Part shown: positions 17,791 through 26,872 of the stretch, one piece after another | Layout: the number at the start of each line of letters is the position of its first letter | Position numbering within the stretch: the stretch's first letter is position 1 | Assembly (NCBI RefSeq): GCF_028280385.1 | Contig: NZ_JANQLX010000003.1 | Location: 1-64,000, forward strand | Direction: 5' to 3' | DNA from: Allomuricauda sp. | GTDB lineage: Bacteria; Bacteroidota; Bacteroidia; Flavobacteriales; Flavobacteriaceae | DNA length: 64,000 nucleotides | Translations under genes and position numbers: made by a program | The notes under the pieces: generated by a model | Seen by the model: only the letters and a program-made list of their open reading frames with translations | Told to the model about the DNA's origin: nothing | Database searches by the model: none

Positions 17791-17798
17791 CAAAAGTA
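17791..17798 (-). promoter_or_regulatory. Candidate -7 element for the hemA operon
   Basis: On the minus strand the sequence reads TACTTTTG, matching the Bacteroidota primary sigma -7 consensus TAnnTTTG, about 20 bases before the hemA ATG. A T-run (TTTTTT) 15 bases further upstream could serve as a degenerate -33 element. The leader would be very short. This is a pattern match only. Confidence 0.3.
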
Positions 17799-17905
17799 AG
17801 GTCACTGGTTTGTAAAAAATAACGCTAGCAGAACAATTAATATCGCAAGCATGCCAATTTTGGGGACTTTTAGCGATAATTTCCCAAAACACCTACTTTT
17901 ATTGA

Positions 17906-17913
17906 TACCTTTG
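17906..17913 (+). promoter_or_regulatory. Candidate -7 element for the AraC regulator gene
   Basis: TACCTTTG fits the Bacteroidota TAnnTTTG consensus exactly and lies 67 bases before the AraC start codon. No good TTTG box is visible at the expected -33 distance, so this may be an activated or alternative promoter. It lies in the same 209-base region that drives hemA divergently. Confidence 0.33.
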
Positions 17914-17980
17914 AAGATAAAGAACGCTATTTAGAGCAATTCTAAATTGAGTAAACTGTAGTAAACCAAGAAAATTCTTT

Positions 17981-18859
17981 ATGGAAAATGTCGCTAAAGG
18001 TTCCTATTCGGAAATTTTAATAGAAGAAGGGTTTTATGTGCTTAAGATCCAGAACGATAGCGGTCAGACCAAACGTGTGGAACGCGAGATTGACAGCTCG
18101 TATATCCAATTCCATTTTTGTTTGAAGGGAAGCGCAAAGTTCAATTTTAACCAAGGGAATTATCAGCTTGATGTTTCCGAGGAAAATTCCCTTTTGCTGT
18201 ACAATACCCAAAAAGACCTGCCACTTAATCTTACTTTGTTTCCCAATACCTGGTTGGTTTCGGTGGTGATGACCATTCGAAACTTTCACTCCCTCTTTTC
18301 ATCCGAGGCGAGCTATATTCCTTTTTTAAGCGAGGACAACAAGGAAAAGAAATATTATTCCCAAGAAATGGTTTCCCCGGCCATGGCCGTGGTCCTGAGC
18401 CAAATGATGAACTACAATTTGCACCCATCCATAAAAGAACTCTATGTTAAGGCCAAGGTGTACGAGCTCATGTCCTTGTATTTCAACAAAACCAAGGATG
18501 CCGATTTGGAACAATGTCCTTTTCTGGCAGATGAAGAAAACGTACGGCGTATAAAATTGGCCAAGGAAATTATAATTTCAAGAATGTCCGAACCTCCAAC
18601 CTTGGCCGAACTTTCTAAGGAAATAGGCCTTAGTCTCAAAAAGCTAAAAGAAGGGTTCAAACAGATTTACGGGGATTCTGTATATGGGTTCTTATTCGAT
18701 TATAAAATGGAATATGCGCGAAAAATGCTGGAAGCGGGCGGGCATAATGTCAATGAAGTGGGACTAAAGGTAGGGTATAGCACGGCGAGTCATTTTATAG
18801 CTTCCTTCAAAAAGAAATATGGTACCACACCCAAAAAATATTTAACTTCAAGCACTTAA
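17981..18859 (+). CDS. AraC family transcriptional regulator next to the heme operon
   Basis: A 292-residue cytoplasmic regulator. The N-terminal half is a ligand-binding-type beta-rich domain without known catalytic residues. The C-terminal AraC HTH pair spans about 190-290, with LAELSKEIGLSLKKLKEGFKQIYG and the second helix-turn-helix NEVGLKVGYSTASHFIASFKKKYGTTPKKY. It is divergent from hemA and its architecture recalls PchR-type iron/siderophore regulators, so control of heme synthesis by iron, heme or an intermediate is a reasonable inference. ThuA follows after 9 bases and is probably cotranscribed. Confidence 0.9.
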   Translation: MENVAKGSYSEILIEEGFYVLKIQNDSGQTKRVEREIDSSYIQFHFCLKGSAKFNFNQGNYQLDVSEENSLLLYNTQKDLPLNLTLFPNTWLVSVVMTIRNFHSLFSSEASYIPFLSEDNKEKKYYSQEMVSPAMAVVLSQMMNYNLHPSIKELYVKAKVYELMSLYFNKTKDADLEQCPFLADEENVRRIKLAKEIIISRMSEPPTLAELSKEIGLSLKKLKEGFKQIYGDSVYGFLFDYKMEYARKMLEAGGHNVNEVGLKVGYSTASHFIASFKKKYGTTPKKYLTSST

Positions 18860-18868
18860 TAGCCAATC

Positions 18869-19621
18869 ATGAAGACCTCTAGACTGCTCCTAATGGCCCT
18901 TTGTGTGGCCCTTACTTCCAATGCCCAAGACCAAACCAATTCCCAGGAATCCAAAGAAGTTAAAGTCCCGGATTTTGTTTTGGCTTTTAGCAAGACAAGC
19001 GGCTACCGGCACAAGGCCATCGAAAAAGGGGTGGAAACACTTCGTGAATTGGGAAGGGCCAATAACTTTATAGTGCTACAAACTGAAACTTCAGCAGATT
19101 TCAACTCTGAAAACCTAAAGAATTACAAGCTGATCATCTTTGTGAACACTACCATGGATGTTTTGAATGAGGAGGAACAAAAGGTTTTTAAAAAGTACAT
19201 CAACCAAGGTGGAAACTACATGGGGATCCATGCCGCATCCGATACGGAATACGATTGGCCTTGGTACGGCAAACTGGTCGGGGCTTACTTTGAGAACCAC
19301 CCAAGACAGCAAAAGGCCAAAATTGAGGTGGTGGACAGGACGCATCCTGCAACCCTGCACTTAAAAGAAGAATGGTACCATTTTGATGAGTGGTACAATT
19401 TTATGGACCTAAATCCCGATGTACACGTTTTGATGAAATTGGATGAATCCACTTATGATGGTGGCACCAATGGGGATAACCATCCCATAGCATGGTATCA
19501 TGAGTACGATGGTGGCCGGGCATTTTACACAGGGTTGGGACATACCGAAGCTTCTTATGACGACCCGGATTTTCGACAACACGTATTGGGTGCCATAGAA
19601 TGGTGCCTAGGGCGAAAGTAG
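18869..19621 (+). CDS. ThuA domain-containing exported protein
   Basis: A 250-residue protein with a signal peptide (MKTSRLLLMALCVALTSNAQ) followed by a ThuA-like class I glutamine-amidotransferase-related fold. Segments include VLAFSKTSGYRHKAIEKG (about 33-50), GGNYMGIHAASDTEYDWPWYG and GRAFYTGLGHTEASYDDPDF. ThuA domains are tied to trehalose/sugar utilisation in rhizobia, but in Bacteroidota they occur in many secreted sugar-degradation contexts. No sugar genes are adjacent. The last 15 bases overlap the convergent DUF1460 gene. Confidence 0.9.
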   Translation: MKTSRLLLMALCVALTSNAQDQTNSQESKEVKVPDFVLAFSKTSGYRHKAIEKGVETLRELGRANNFIVLQTETSADFNSENLKNYKLIIFVNTTMDVLNEEEQKVFKKYINQGGNYMGIHAASDTEYDWPWYGKLVGAYFENHPRQQKAKIEVVDRTHPATLHLKEEWYHFDEWYNFMDLNPDVHVLMKLDESTYDGGTNGDNHPIAWYHEYDGGRAFYTGLGHTEASYDDPDFRQHVLGAIEWCLGRK

Positions 19622-20452
19622 GGTCGGTCTTGCCACAATGATTCCAATATTGCTTTTTATTTTTCTAAGGTAATCCACCAAAGGTTCTTTGGTAATCCTA
19701 ACTGAACCTTTACTTGAAGCATGAAGTAAATGGATCCTGCCGTTTTGCTCAATGGCAAAACCGGTATGAGTCACATCCAAACCCTCAATGGAGGTGGCTA
19801 GGGCTATAATATCACCTGATCGTATCAAATGTTCTTGGGCCTCAATATCATCTTGCGGTAAAATGCAGAGCTCCTCATTGGCCAGCTCTTTTTCAACCGC
19901 TAACATGGCCTTATAATTCTGCTCATCGGTCAAAAATGGATATAGAGATCGATGGGTTCCCATAAAATTGATGGGCTTTTTATTTGGTATTCCCCCAATT
20001 TCAGCGGTGATTGCTTTGACCAGGCCTTTCTTTTCATTTGTTCTAATCCAATCTGTAAAGTAATGTAAACGAGATGGATAGCCATCTAATTTGCCATTTC
20101 TATACCGAATGGTTTCCAGACTTTTGGCAAATTGACCAAAAGTATCCCCTTGATCTTCAAGCAATTTTCCGAATGCCAGGACATTCTCCACATACGTAGT
20201 ACAATCAAATCCCCTTAAGTTCACCACCACGGTTTCTGTTTCACCAATTTCCAATGTTTTTTCCACATAGGGCATATCCAAAAACGATTTCCCAATACCC
20301 ACAATGGAATGGGAATCGCCCATAATTTGCATTTGTTTCAGCTGTTCCAATTTGGTTGTAAAGGCGATGGAATCTTCGGCAACACATGTGATCTGCCCTT
20401 TAAGGGCTATCGTCGTGAAAAGGAAAACGGCAGTGGTAAGTATTCTGAACAT
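19607..20452 (-). CDS. DUF1460 family protein, putative cell-wall amidase
   Basis: A 281-residue exported protein with a signal peptide (hydrophobic region about residues 5-20). It matches DUF1460, an NlpC/P60-like cysteine amidase family that cleaves muropeptides. Likely catalytic Cys is in RGFDCTTYVENVLAF (about residue 84) and the His in VTHTGFAI (about 230). Its role is probably peptidoglycan recycling or remodelling in the periplasm. It is convergent with ThuA (15-base overlap) and divergent from hemH across 122 bases. Confidence 0.88.
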   Translation of the reverse strand: MFRILTTAVFLFTTIALKGQITCVAEDSIAFTTKLEQLKQMQIMGDSHSIVGIGKSFLDMPYVEKTLEIGETETVVVNLRGFDCTTYVENVLAFGKLLEDQGDTFGQFAKSLETIRYRNGKLDGYPSRLHYFTDWIRTNEKKGLVKAITAEIGGIPNKKPINFMGTHRSLYPFLTDEQNYKAMLAVEKELANEELCILPQDDIEAQEHLIRSGDIIALATSIEGLDVTHTGFAIEQNGRIHLLHASSKGSVRITKEPLVDYLRKIKSNIGIIVARPTLLSP

Positions 20453-20574
20453 GAACTCGGAAATTTTAAAAACGAAATTAAGATTATCTATGCAGTAATA
20501 GGAAACAAATTGGGGGAATCAAATGGAAGATCGGCTTCAAGTAGTATTTTTGCGCTGCTAGAGAATCTACTGCT

Positions 20575-21606
20575 ATGAAAGGAGTACTGCTTGTAAATCT
20601 GGGGTCGCCCGATAGTCCAACAGCCAAGGACGTTAAACCCTATTTGGACGAATTTTTAATGGATGAACGTGTTATTGACACTCCAAAATGGTTGCGAAAT
20701 ATTATTGTTCGGGGCATTATTTTGAACACCCGCCCCAAGAAATCTGCCGAAGCCTATTCCAAAATATGGTGGGAAGAAGGCTCCCCATTGATTGTCATAT
20801 CAGAGCGATTTGCGGATAAACTTAGGAAGCAAACCCAAATGCCAGTTGCCCTAGGAATGCGTTACGGCTCCATGAGCATCAAAAAAGCTTTGGCCTCTTT
20901 GGAAGCGCAAGGTGTGGATGACGTGCTGCTTGTGCCACTTTACCCACACTACGCTATGTCATCTTATGAGACCGTGGTGGTGAAGGCCATGGAAGTGCAA
21001 CAGGAAAGTTTTCCCAAAATAAAACTCACCACTTTACCTGCCTTTTATAAAAATCCGGAGTACATCAAAGTACTTTCAGAAAGTATTGCCAATGGCCTTA
21101 GGGGATTTGACTATGATCATGTCCTATTTTCATACCATGGAATCCCGGAACGGCATATCAGAAAATCGGACCCAACCAAGTTTCATTGCAAGATAGACGG
21201 CAATTGCTGTAAGACCAATTCCGTGGCCCACCACACCTGCTACAGGCATCAGTGTTATGATACCACTGAATTGGTGAAAAAAGAACTGGGCTTGGATGAA
21301 AACAAGGTAAGTAGTTCATTTCAGTCCAGATTGGGGAGTGATCCTTGGTTGCAACCTTTTACGGACAAGGAGTTTGAACGATTTGGCCAAGAGGGCATAA
21401 AAAATCTAGCGGTTATCACCCCGGCATTTGTAAGCGATTGTTTGGAGACTTTGGAAGAAATCGCAATGGAAGGCAAACATCAGTTCCAGGAAGCGGGCGG
21501 GCAAGACTACAAGCATATACCATGCCTCAACGACAATGATGCTTGGGTGTCCTTAATGGCAAAATGGGTGAACACATGGGAGGCCGATCAAACCTTACCC
21601 ATATAA
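20575..21606 (+). CDS. hemH: Ferrochelatase
   Basis: A 343-residue enzyme inserting Fe2+ into protoporphyrin IX. It opens with the canonical VLLVNLGSPDSPT, has the metal-site His188 in FSYHGIPERH and the conserved Glu in SDCLETLEEI. An unusual insertion holds five cysteines (205, 211, 212, 222, 227) in about 23 residues. This is consistent with a bound iron-sulfur cluster, as known for some bacterial ferrochelatases, though the ligand set is not established here. The MATE gene begins 6 bases after the stop. Confidence 0.97.
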   Translation: MKGVLLVNLGSPDSPTAKDVKPYLDEFLMDERVIDTPKWLRNIIVRGIILNTRPKKSAEAYSKIWWEEGSPLIVISERFADKLRKQTQMPVALGMRYGSMSIKKALASLEAQGVDDVLLVPLYPHYAMSSYETVVVKAMEVQQESFPKIKLTTLPAFYKNPEYIKVLSESIANGLRGFDYDHVLFSYHGIPERHIRKSDPTKFHCKIDGNCCKTNSVAHHTCYRHQCYDTTELVKKELGLDENKVSSSFQSRLGSDPWLQPFTDKEFERFGQEGIKNLAVITPAFVSDCLETLEEIAMEGKHQFQEAGGQDYKHIPCLNDNDAWVSLMAKWVNTWEADQTLPI

Positions 21607-21611
21607 GATAG

Positions 21612-22997
21612 ATGGCCAAAGTTTCATCAGATCAATTGGGGACCGAGCCCATTGGAAAATTGCTTGTAAAGCAAGCAGTCCCGGCTTCCATTGGTATTTT
21701 GGTGATGTCGCTCAATGTCTTGGTCGATTCCATTTTCGTGGGAAATTGGATTGGATCCATTGCCATTGCCGCCATTAATGTGGTCCTTCCTGTCTCATTT
21801 TTTATTGCTGCCTTGGGGATGGCCATTGGGGTTGGGGGATCTAGTATCATCTCCCGCGCATTGGGTTCTGGAGACAAGCAAAAGGCTTTGAAGACTTTTG
21901 GGAACCAGATTTCGCTAACGCTTTTGCTCACCATTTTAATGGTGGCTGTTGGCCTCTATTTTATCAATGACCTTATACCGGCTTTTGGAGGAAAAGGCAG
22001 TATTTTTCCCTTGGCCAAAGTGTACTATACCATTGTACTCTATGGGGTCCCTTTTTTGGCACTCTGTATGATGGGAAATACGGTGATCCGGGCAGAGGGC
22101 AAACCCAAATTTGCAATGGTGGCCATGATTATTCCCTCTGTGGGCAACTTGTTCCTGGACTACCTTTTTATCTATGTATTTGATTGGGGCATGCACGGTG
22201 CCGCATGGGCTACCACGGCAGGGTACCTACTTTGTTTTGGATATATCTTTTACTTTTTTCTCTCCAAAAACTCCGAACTCAAAATCAATATTTCCCATTT
22301 CTGGCTCAACAGATCTATTCTGACCGAGATGGGATCATTGGGGTTTGTGACCCTTTCCAGACAGGCGGTCACCAGTGTCACTTACCTGCTTATGAACAAT
22401 ATATTGTTCAATTTGGGAGGCGAGGCCATGGTGGCGGTCTATGCTATTATCGGCCGGATGTTGATGTTTGCATTTTTCCCGGTCTTTGGGGTCACCCAAG
22501 GATTTTTGCCCATTGCAGGTTTCAATTACGGAGCAACCAAATACGATAGGGTTAAGGAATCCATTTATACGGCAATAAAATATGCCGCTTTGGTGGCCAC
22601 GGTCGTGTTTGCGGGCCTTATGGTGTTTCCCGATGCCCTTACCGCCCTGTTTTTGAGCAATAAGGAAAATCTTCCTGCCGAAGAACTTGCCACCAATACC
22701 TTTGTTATGGAACATGCTCCAACTGCCATGCGTATGGTGTTTGCTGCAACCCCTATTATTGCCCTTCAATTGATTGGGGCGGCTTATTTTCAAGCAGTGG
22801 GCAAGGCCATACCGGCTCTATTGTTGACCCTGACCCGTCAAGGTTTCTTTTTTATACCCTTGATTTTATTGCTGCCGCATTTTATGGGAGAGCGGGGGGT
22901 TTGGCTGTCGTTTCCCATTGCGGATGTTTTGGCCACAGTGGTCACTGGATATTTCCTTTGGAGGGAAATACGCACCAAATTACAAACGGTCAATTGA
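21612..22997 (+). CDS. MATE family efflux transporter
   Basis: A 461-residue inner-membrane transporter with about 12 hydrophobic segments in the two-fold MATE arrangement. Typical sequence includes QAVPASIGILVMSLNVLVDSIFVGNWIG near the N-terminus and the half-repeat GFVTLSRQAVTSVTYLLMNNIL (about 240-262). It exports cationic drugs or metabolites by Na+ or H+ antiport. It follows hemH by 6 bases and is probably cotranscribed, so porphyrin or related substrate export is possible but unproven. Confidence 0.93.
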   Translation: MAKVSSDQLGTEPIGKLLVKQAVPASIGILVMSLNVLVDSIFVGNWIGSIAIAAINVVLPVSFFIAALGMAIGVGGSSIISRALGSGDKQKALKTFGNQISLTLLLTILMVAVGLYFINDLIPAFGGKGSIFPLAKVYYTIVLYGVPFLALCMMGNTVIRAEGKPKFAMVAMIIPSVGNLFLDYLFIYVFDWGMHGAAWATTAGYLLCFGYIFYFFLSKNSELKINISHFWLNRSILTEMGSLGFVTLSRQAVTSVTYLLMNNILFNLGGEAMVAVYAIIGRMLMFAFFPVFGVTQGFLPIAGFNYGATKYDRVKESIYTAIKYAALVATVVFAGLMVFPDALTALFLSNKENLPAEELATNTFVMEHAPTAMRMVFAATPIIALQLIGAAYFQAVGKAIPALLLTLTRQGFFFIPLILLLPHFMGERGVWLSFPIADVLATVVTGYFLWREIRTKLQTVN

Positions 22998-23000
22998 TGT

Positions 23001-23429
23001 TTAATTCCCTTTTTTCAAGGTAGCGGCCTTACTGATGATTTTCCATTGACCTCCAATTTTTTTCAATAGGAAGATGTCCACGAAAAGCATATTTCGGCTC
23101 GGGATACTAATTTCGGCCTTGGCGCTGGCTATGTTGTTCTCAATGTCCATGGTAATGATTTTTCCATAGCGCCCGTTGAACTTTCCCCGCTCCCTGTTCT
23201 TGAACAGATCGGCATATTCCTGGGGTGTCAATACCCAAAGTTCCTGATCCTTTTTGGATAAAAAGAGATCGGCTTCCGCATAAAAGGCCGAAGTGATCCG
23301 TTCAGGGTCACTGTGGGATGATCCTTCAAGGTAGTTGTTCAGCGTGTGTCTTATAGCTTCTTCATCTGATTGTGCCGATATGGTAAAGGCGAATACCAGG
23401 GTAAATAAAACGGTAAGGGTTAAACGCAT
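23001..23429 (-). CDS. NTF2-like (SnoaL/DUF4440-type) exported protein
   Basis: A 142-residue protein with a signal peptide (MRLTLTVLFTLVFAFTISAQ) and a cone-shaped NTF2-like domain: an N-terminal helix EEAIRHTLNNYLEGSSHSD, a strand pattern and the closing VDIFLLKKIGGQWKIISKAA. I put the start at 23429, where the signal peptide begins. The open frame extends upstream to 23789, but that part overlaps the sugar dehydrogenase gene. It follows that gene by 16 bases. Function unknown; such domains bind or turn over small ligands. Confidence 0.82.
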   Translation of the reverse strand: MRLTLTVLFTLVFAFTISAQSDEEAIRHTLNNYLEGSSHSDPERITSAFYAEADLFLSKKDQELWVLTPQEYADLFKNRERGKFNGRYGKIITMDIENNIASAKAEISIPSRNMLFVDIFLLKKIGGQWKIISKAATLKKGN

Positions 23430-23445
23430 AGTAAAATATTTAAAT

Positions 23446-24597
23446 TTAGTTTTGATTTGAAGTAATCTGGACCAGTTTTCCGTTGTCCTCATCGGTAAGG
23501 ATATACAGTTTCCCATCTGGGGCTTGACGTACCTTACGAATGCGTACACGATTGTGCAAAAAGAGCTCTTCTGCACTTTTAATGGTGTCCGCTTCCACAT
23601 GAAAACGCCATAAGCTACCTCTGGAAAGTCCGGGCACAAAAAGATTGTTTTTCCAAGCAGGAAATTCATTCCCGGTATAGAAGCATAGTCCAGTTGGGGC
23701 CACTGTATGGTGCCAAAACCAAACGGGTGGGGCAAAGTCCATTCCCTCCATTTTCGGAGGGGTATAATCTGAACTGCGCAACTTACCACTGGTTACAATG
23801 GGCCAGCCGTAATTCGCTGCTGGCTGTAAAATATTAAGCTCATCCCCCTGAATGGTTCCGTGTTCGGAAAACCAAATGGCTCCCGTTTCTGGCTGGACCG
23901 TGATTCCCTGGGCAGCGCGTATACCTAGGGCATATACGCCTGGTACTGCATCGGGGCCGAGATTAGGATTATCGGCCGGAATGCTCCCATCAGGGTGAAT
24001 CCGATAAATTTTCCCGCGTTTATCAGTAATGTCCTGGGCGATGGGCACAGGCGGTTCATCGCGTTCCCAAAATAGGCGTTCCCCGATGGTGATATATAGA
24101 TGGCCATCCGTACCAAAGGTCATTCCGCCTCCATAATGAAAATATTCCCGTGTGTACGGCTCGGCAACCAGCAAGGTTTGGTGATTGTGCAAGGAATCTT
24201 GGTCCAGCTGTGCCCTAACCACTTTTGTGGTGGTGCCCACTCCATTTTTCTTGGCGGCATAACTAAAATATATCCATTTGTTGTTTTCAAAATCTGGGTC
24301 GATTAACACTTCAAAAATTCCAGAATTGTCCCCAAAATGAATGGTCCTGATACTATCGGTTAGATCTTGGGGAAACCCTTTGATTATGGTTTTCTCCTTT
24401 GTGATGAGGTTTGCGTGTATAAGGTTCCCATCTTTCTCCGATATCAATGCTTCAGCATCGGATAAAAAAGCAATGCTCCATGGATGGTTCAACCCCTCCA
24501 ACACAATTTTTTTGATGGGATGGACAGGGATGTTCCCATTCTTGTTTGGTTGACACGCCATTACAAGAACCATCAAGAATAAAAAGGCATATTTCAT
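23446..24597 (-). CDS. PQQ-dependent sugar dehydrogenase (aldose dehydrogenase-like) lipoprotein
   Basis: A 383-residue beta-propeller enzyme of the soluble glucose/sorbosone dehydrogenase family. The N-terminus is a lipoprotein signal (MKYAFLFLMVLVMACQPN). Family sequence follows: GLNHPWSIAFLSDAEALISEKDG, the GGGMTFGTDGHLYITIGER segment around a catalytic-site region, and WFSEHG in the middle of the propeller. It should oxidise aldoses to lactones in the envelope with PQQ. No pqq biosynthesis gene is present here, so the cofactor may be scavenged. An upstream in-frame start at 24633 lacks a signal peptide and was not chosen. Confidence 0.9.
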   Translation of the reverse strand: MKYAFLFLMVLVMACQPNKNGNIPVHPIKKIVLEGLNHPWSIAFLSDAEALISEKDGNLIHANLITKEKTIIKGFPQDLTDSIRTIHFGDNSGIFEVLIDPDFENNKWIYFSYAAKKNGVGTTTKVVRAQLDQDSLHNHQTLLVAEPYTREYFHYGGGMTFGTDGHLYITIGERLFWERDEPPVPIAQDITDKRGKIYRIHPDGSIPADNPNLGPDAVPGVYALGIRAAQGITVQPETGAIWFSEHGTIQGDELNILQPAANYGWPIVTSGKLRSSDYTPPKMEGMDFAPPVWFWHHTVAPTGLCFYTGNEFPAWKNNLFVPGLSRGSLWRFHVEADTIKSAEELFLHNRVRIRKVRQAPDGKLYILTDEDNGKLVQITSNQN

Positions 24598-24675
24598 TCT
24601 AAAATTATTTACGGCAAAGGAGTGCAAAGCCAAGGTTTTAGGCTTTAATAATCATGATTTTAAAGACGATTTGGC

Positions 24676-25689
24676 CTAGTTTTTCTGCATTTCCTTTCGG
24701 AAGGCAGAAGGAGTGAGTTGTGTAAAGGCCTTAAAAGCCAAGTTGAAGGATGTCACATTGCCAAAACCGCAATCATAGGCAATAGCCACTATTTTAGTGT
24801 TGTAATGCTTCGGGTCGGATAGTAATAGTTTGGCCTTTTCTATGCGATAGCGGTTCACGAAGCCCGAAAAATTCATTTGTTCATTTTCGTTGATGGCCTG
24901 GGACAATACCCTGGGTGATACCGCCAGCTGGGCGGCTATGGATTCTAGCGAAATCTCATTTTCCAAATAGGGCTGTTCCTTTTCAAAAAGCAGTCTAAGT
25001 TGAGCTACCACATCTTCTGAATGTGTCTTGTTCAAGGTAGATGCATTGTATTTGCCCAATCGGAACAAATGCTTTTGTAGAAATAGAAAGGAGAAAATAT
25101 AAATGAGTAGGGAAAAGAAAAGTGCCCCTCCAATATAAAATGAAAAGAGTCCTATCAAGTTGCCCATATAAAATAACCAGATCAAACCAGCTCCAAGGAT
25201 CAGGTTTCTGTACCATGAGGTGCGTTGGGGATGTACTTTGTTTTTGAATTGGAAAAAGGTCCTAAAGGAAATCCCAATATATATGGCCAAATGTGCAAAG
25301 ACCAAGATGTAAATGGTATAGGAAAGCGGGTTGCCTTTATTTGGGATCCAGTAGCTCCCAAGTGCGAACAGCAAAAAGGGGAGTATGTGCAAATAATCGG
25401 TTTGTGCAAGATTCCTTTTTCCGCCTAACAGACTTCGGCCATAAAACCATAAGAACGGACCCGCCAATAATATTCCGGATAGACCCAAATTCCGTTGCCA
25501 TGGTTCCAGGTCAAAATAGACATTGAATATGGATTTTCCAATGCGCATGGTCAACCCCAGAATGGCCAGAGCCAGGTACAATGGGGATGGATCTCCAGAG
25601 GTTTTTATGGAAAGTAAATACACAACCAAGAAAATGGCCTGGGCAATACCCAGACAGCTCAGTACCAACAAAACAATTTCCTGATCCAC
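24676..25689 (-). CDS. AraC family regulator with an N-terminal membrane domain
   Basis: A 337-residue one-component membrane regulator. About seven hydrophobic helices fill residues 1-215, including VLSCLGIAQAIFLVVYLLS and LGLSGILLAGPFLWFYG. The C-terminal AraC domain (about 235-335) has the HTH motifs SLESIAAQLAVSPRVLSQAINE and VAIAYDCGFGNVTSFNLAFKAF. It lies divergently 82 bases from the lactonase gene and next to the sugar dehydrogenase, so it may sense an envelope sugar or lactone and control one or both. Confidence 0.9.
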   Translation of the reverse strand: MDQEIVLLVLSCLGIAQAIFLVVYLLSIKTSGDPSPLYLALAILGLTMRIGKSIFNVYFDLEPWQRNLGLSGILLAGPFLWFYGRSLLGGKRNLAQTDYLHILPFLLFALGSYWIPNKGNPLSYTIYILVFAHLAIYIGISFRTFFQFKNKVHPQRTSWYRNLILGAGLIWLFYMGNLIGLFSFYIGGALFFSLLIYIFSFLFLQKHLFRLGKYNASTLNKTHSEDVVAQLRLLFEKEQPYLENEISLESIAAQLAVSPRVLSQAINENEQMNFSGFVNRYRIEKAKLLLSDPKHYNTKIVAIAYDCGFGNVTSFNLAFKAFTQLTPSAFRKEMQKN

Positions 25690-25771
25690 CTGTCAAAAAT
25701 AGAAAGACCTGAAAAATTAAATCCGGATTCCATGGATTGTTCTTAATTTTAGCAAAACACCGTAATCTAAA

Positions 25772-26872
25772 ATGCAACCAAAAACTCTTATCGTGGCACT
25801 ATTGGCCCTGAGTGCCCTTAGCTGCTCAGAGACCAAAAAAATGAAAAAAGACCATACCCTTTTTGTAGGCACCTATACCAATGGAGACAGTGAGGGCATC
25901 TACAAATTCAAGTTCAATTCTGAAACAGGTGAACTTACCCATCAGGAGTTGGCCGCAACCCTTACCAACCCTTCCTATTTAAAAATATCCCAGGACAGAA
26001 AGAATTTGTACGCCGTTCAGGAAACTGCAGATTTTGACAGTTTGGGGGGAGGCATTTCGGCATTTCAATTGGAGGAAGGGAAACTGAACTTGCTTAACCA
26101 AAAGGGTTCAGGTGGTGCCCATCCATGTCATGTTGCCCTTTCCGAAAATGGATATTTGGCAGCCTCCAATTATTCAGGGGGCAATGTTTCCATTTATTCC
26201 TTGATGGAAAATGGAGCCTTGGCGGAAGACCCGCAACTTATTGATCATAAGGTGCTGGATACTTCCAAAACGTCACATGCGCACATGGCCGGTTTTGAAG
26301 GGGATAAACTTTTTGTGGCCGATCTTGGTTTGGATGCGGTAAAGCAATACAAAGAACAAGATGGGCAATTTGTTGCAGCTCAACAACCTTCCTTGGATGT
26401 GGCAGAGGGAGCTGGGCCAAGACATTTCACTTTCAGCGCTTCAGGAAGGTTGTATGTGATCAATGAATTGAACTCCACCTTGACGGTTTTTGACCCGACC
26501 TCAAGTGGAACCTTTAAGGAAATTCAGACCTTGAGTACCCTTGATCCAAAATTTGAAGGCAAGAGTTATTGTGCAGATATTCACCTATCACCGGACGGAA
26601 AATTTCTTTATGGCTCCAACAGAGGGGAAAACAGTATTGCCATTTTTTCCGTAGACCAGGAAACAGGCAAGGTAAAGCCGGTAGGATGGGAACCGGTAAA
26701 AGGGGATTGGCCCAGAAATTTCAGCTTGGATCCAACTGGAAAATTTTTGCTGGTGGCCAATCAGAGAAGCAATAATATCACGGTTTTTTCCAGGGATACA
26801 GAACAGGGAACCCTTCAGTTTTTGAATGAAATCAGCCTGTCAAGTCCAGTGTCTCTCGAATTTTTGGATTAA
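25772..26872 (+). CDS. Lactonase family protein (6-phosphogluconolactonase-like propeller), lipoprotein
   Basis: A 366-residue seven-bladed propeller of the YbhE/Lactonase family. The N-terminus is a lipoprotein signal with lipobox LSALSC (Cys at about 18). Repeated blade motifs are visible, such as TLFVGTYTNGDSEGIYKF, HPCHVALSENGYLAASNYSGG, GPRHFTFSASGRLYVINELNS and HLSPDGKFLYGSNRGENSIAIF. It likely hydrolyses sugar lactones, which would complement the neighbouring sugar dehydrogenase. Its envelope location argues against a cytosolic pentose-phosphate role. Its stop codon interlocks with that of the convergent PD40 gene (4-base overlap). Confidence 0.92.
   Translation: MQPKTLIVALLALSALSCSETKKMKKDHTLFVGTYTNGDSEGIYKFKFNSETGELTHQELAATLTNPSYLKISQDRKNLYAVQETADFDSLGGGISAFQLEEGKLNLLNQKGSGGAHPCHVALSENGYLAASNYSGGNVSIYSLMENGALAEDPQLIDHKVLDTSKTSHAHMAGFEGDKLFVADLGLDAVKQYKEQDGQFVAAQQPSLDVAEGAGPRHFTFSASGRLYVINELNSTLTVFDPTSSGTFKEIQTLSTLDPKFEGKSYCADIHLSPDGKFLYGSNRGENSIAIFSVDQETGKVKPVGWEPVKGDWPRNFSLDPTGKFLLVANQRSNNITVFSRDTEQGTLQFLNEISLSSPVSLEFLD

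Noticed and set aside
22335..22793. Long antisense open frame inside the MATE transporter gene
   Set aside because: Strongly charged, His/Lys-rich translation with no start context; the plus strand holds a complete MATE protein.
23430..23789. Upstream extension of the NTF2-like frame
   Set aside because: It overlaps the sugar dehydrogenase gene and its translation is not protein-like; the signal peptide at 23429 marks the true start.
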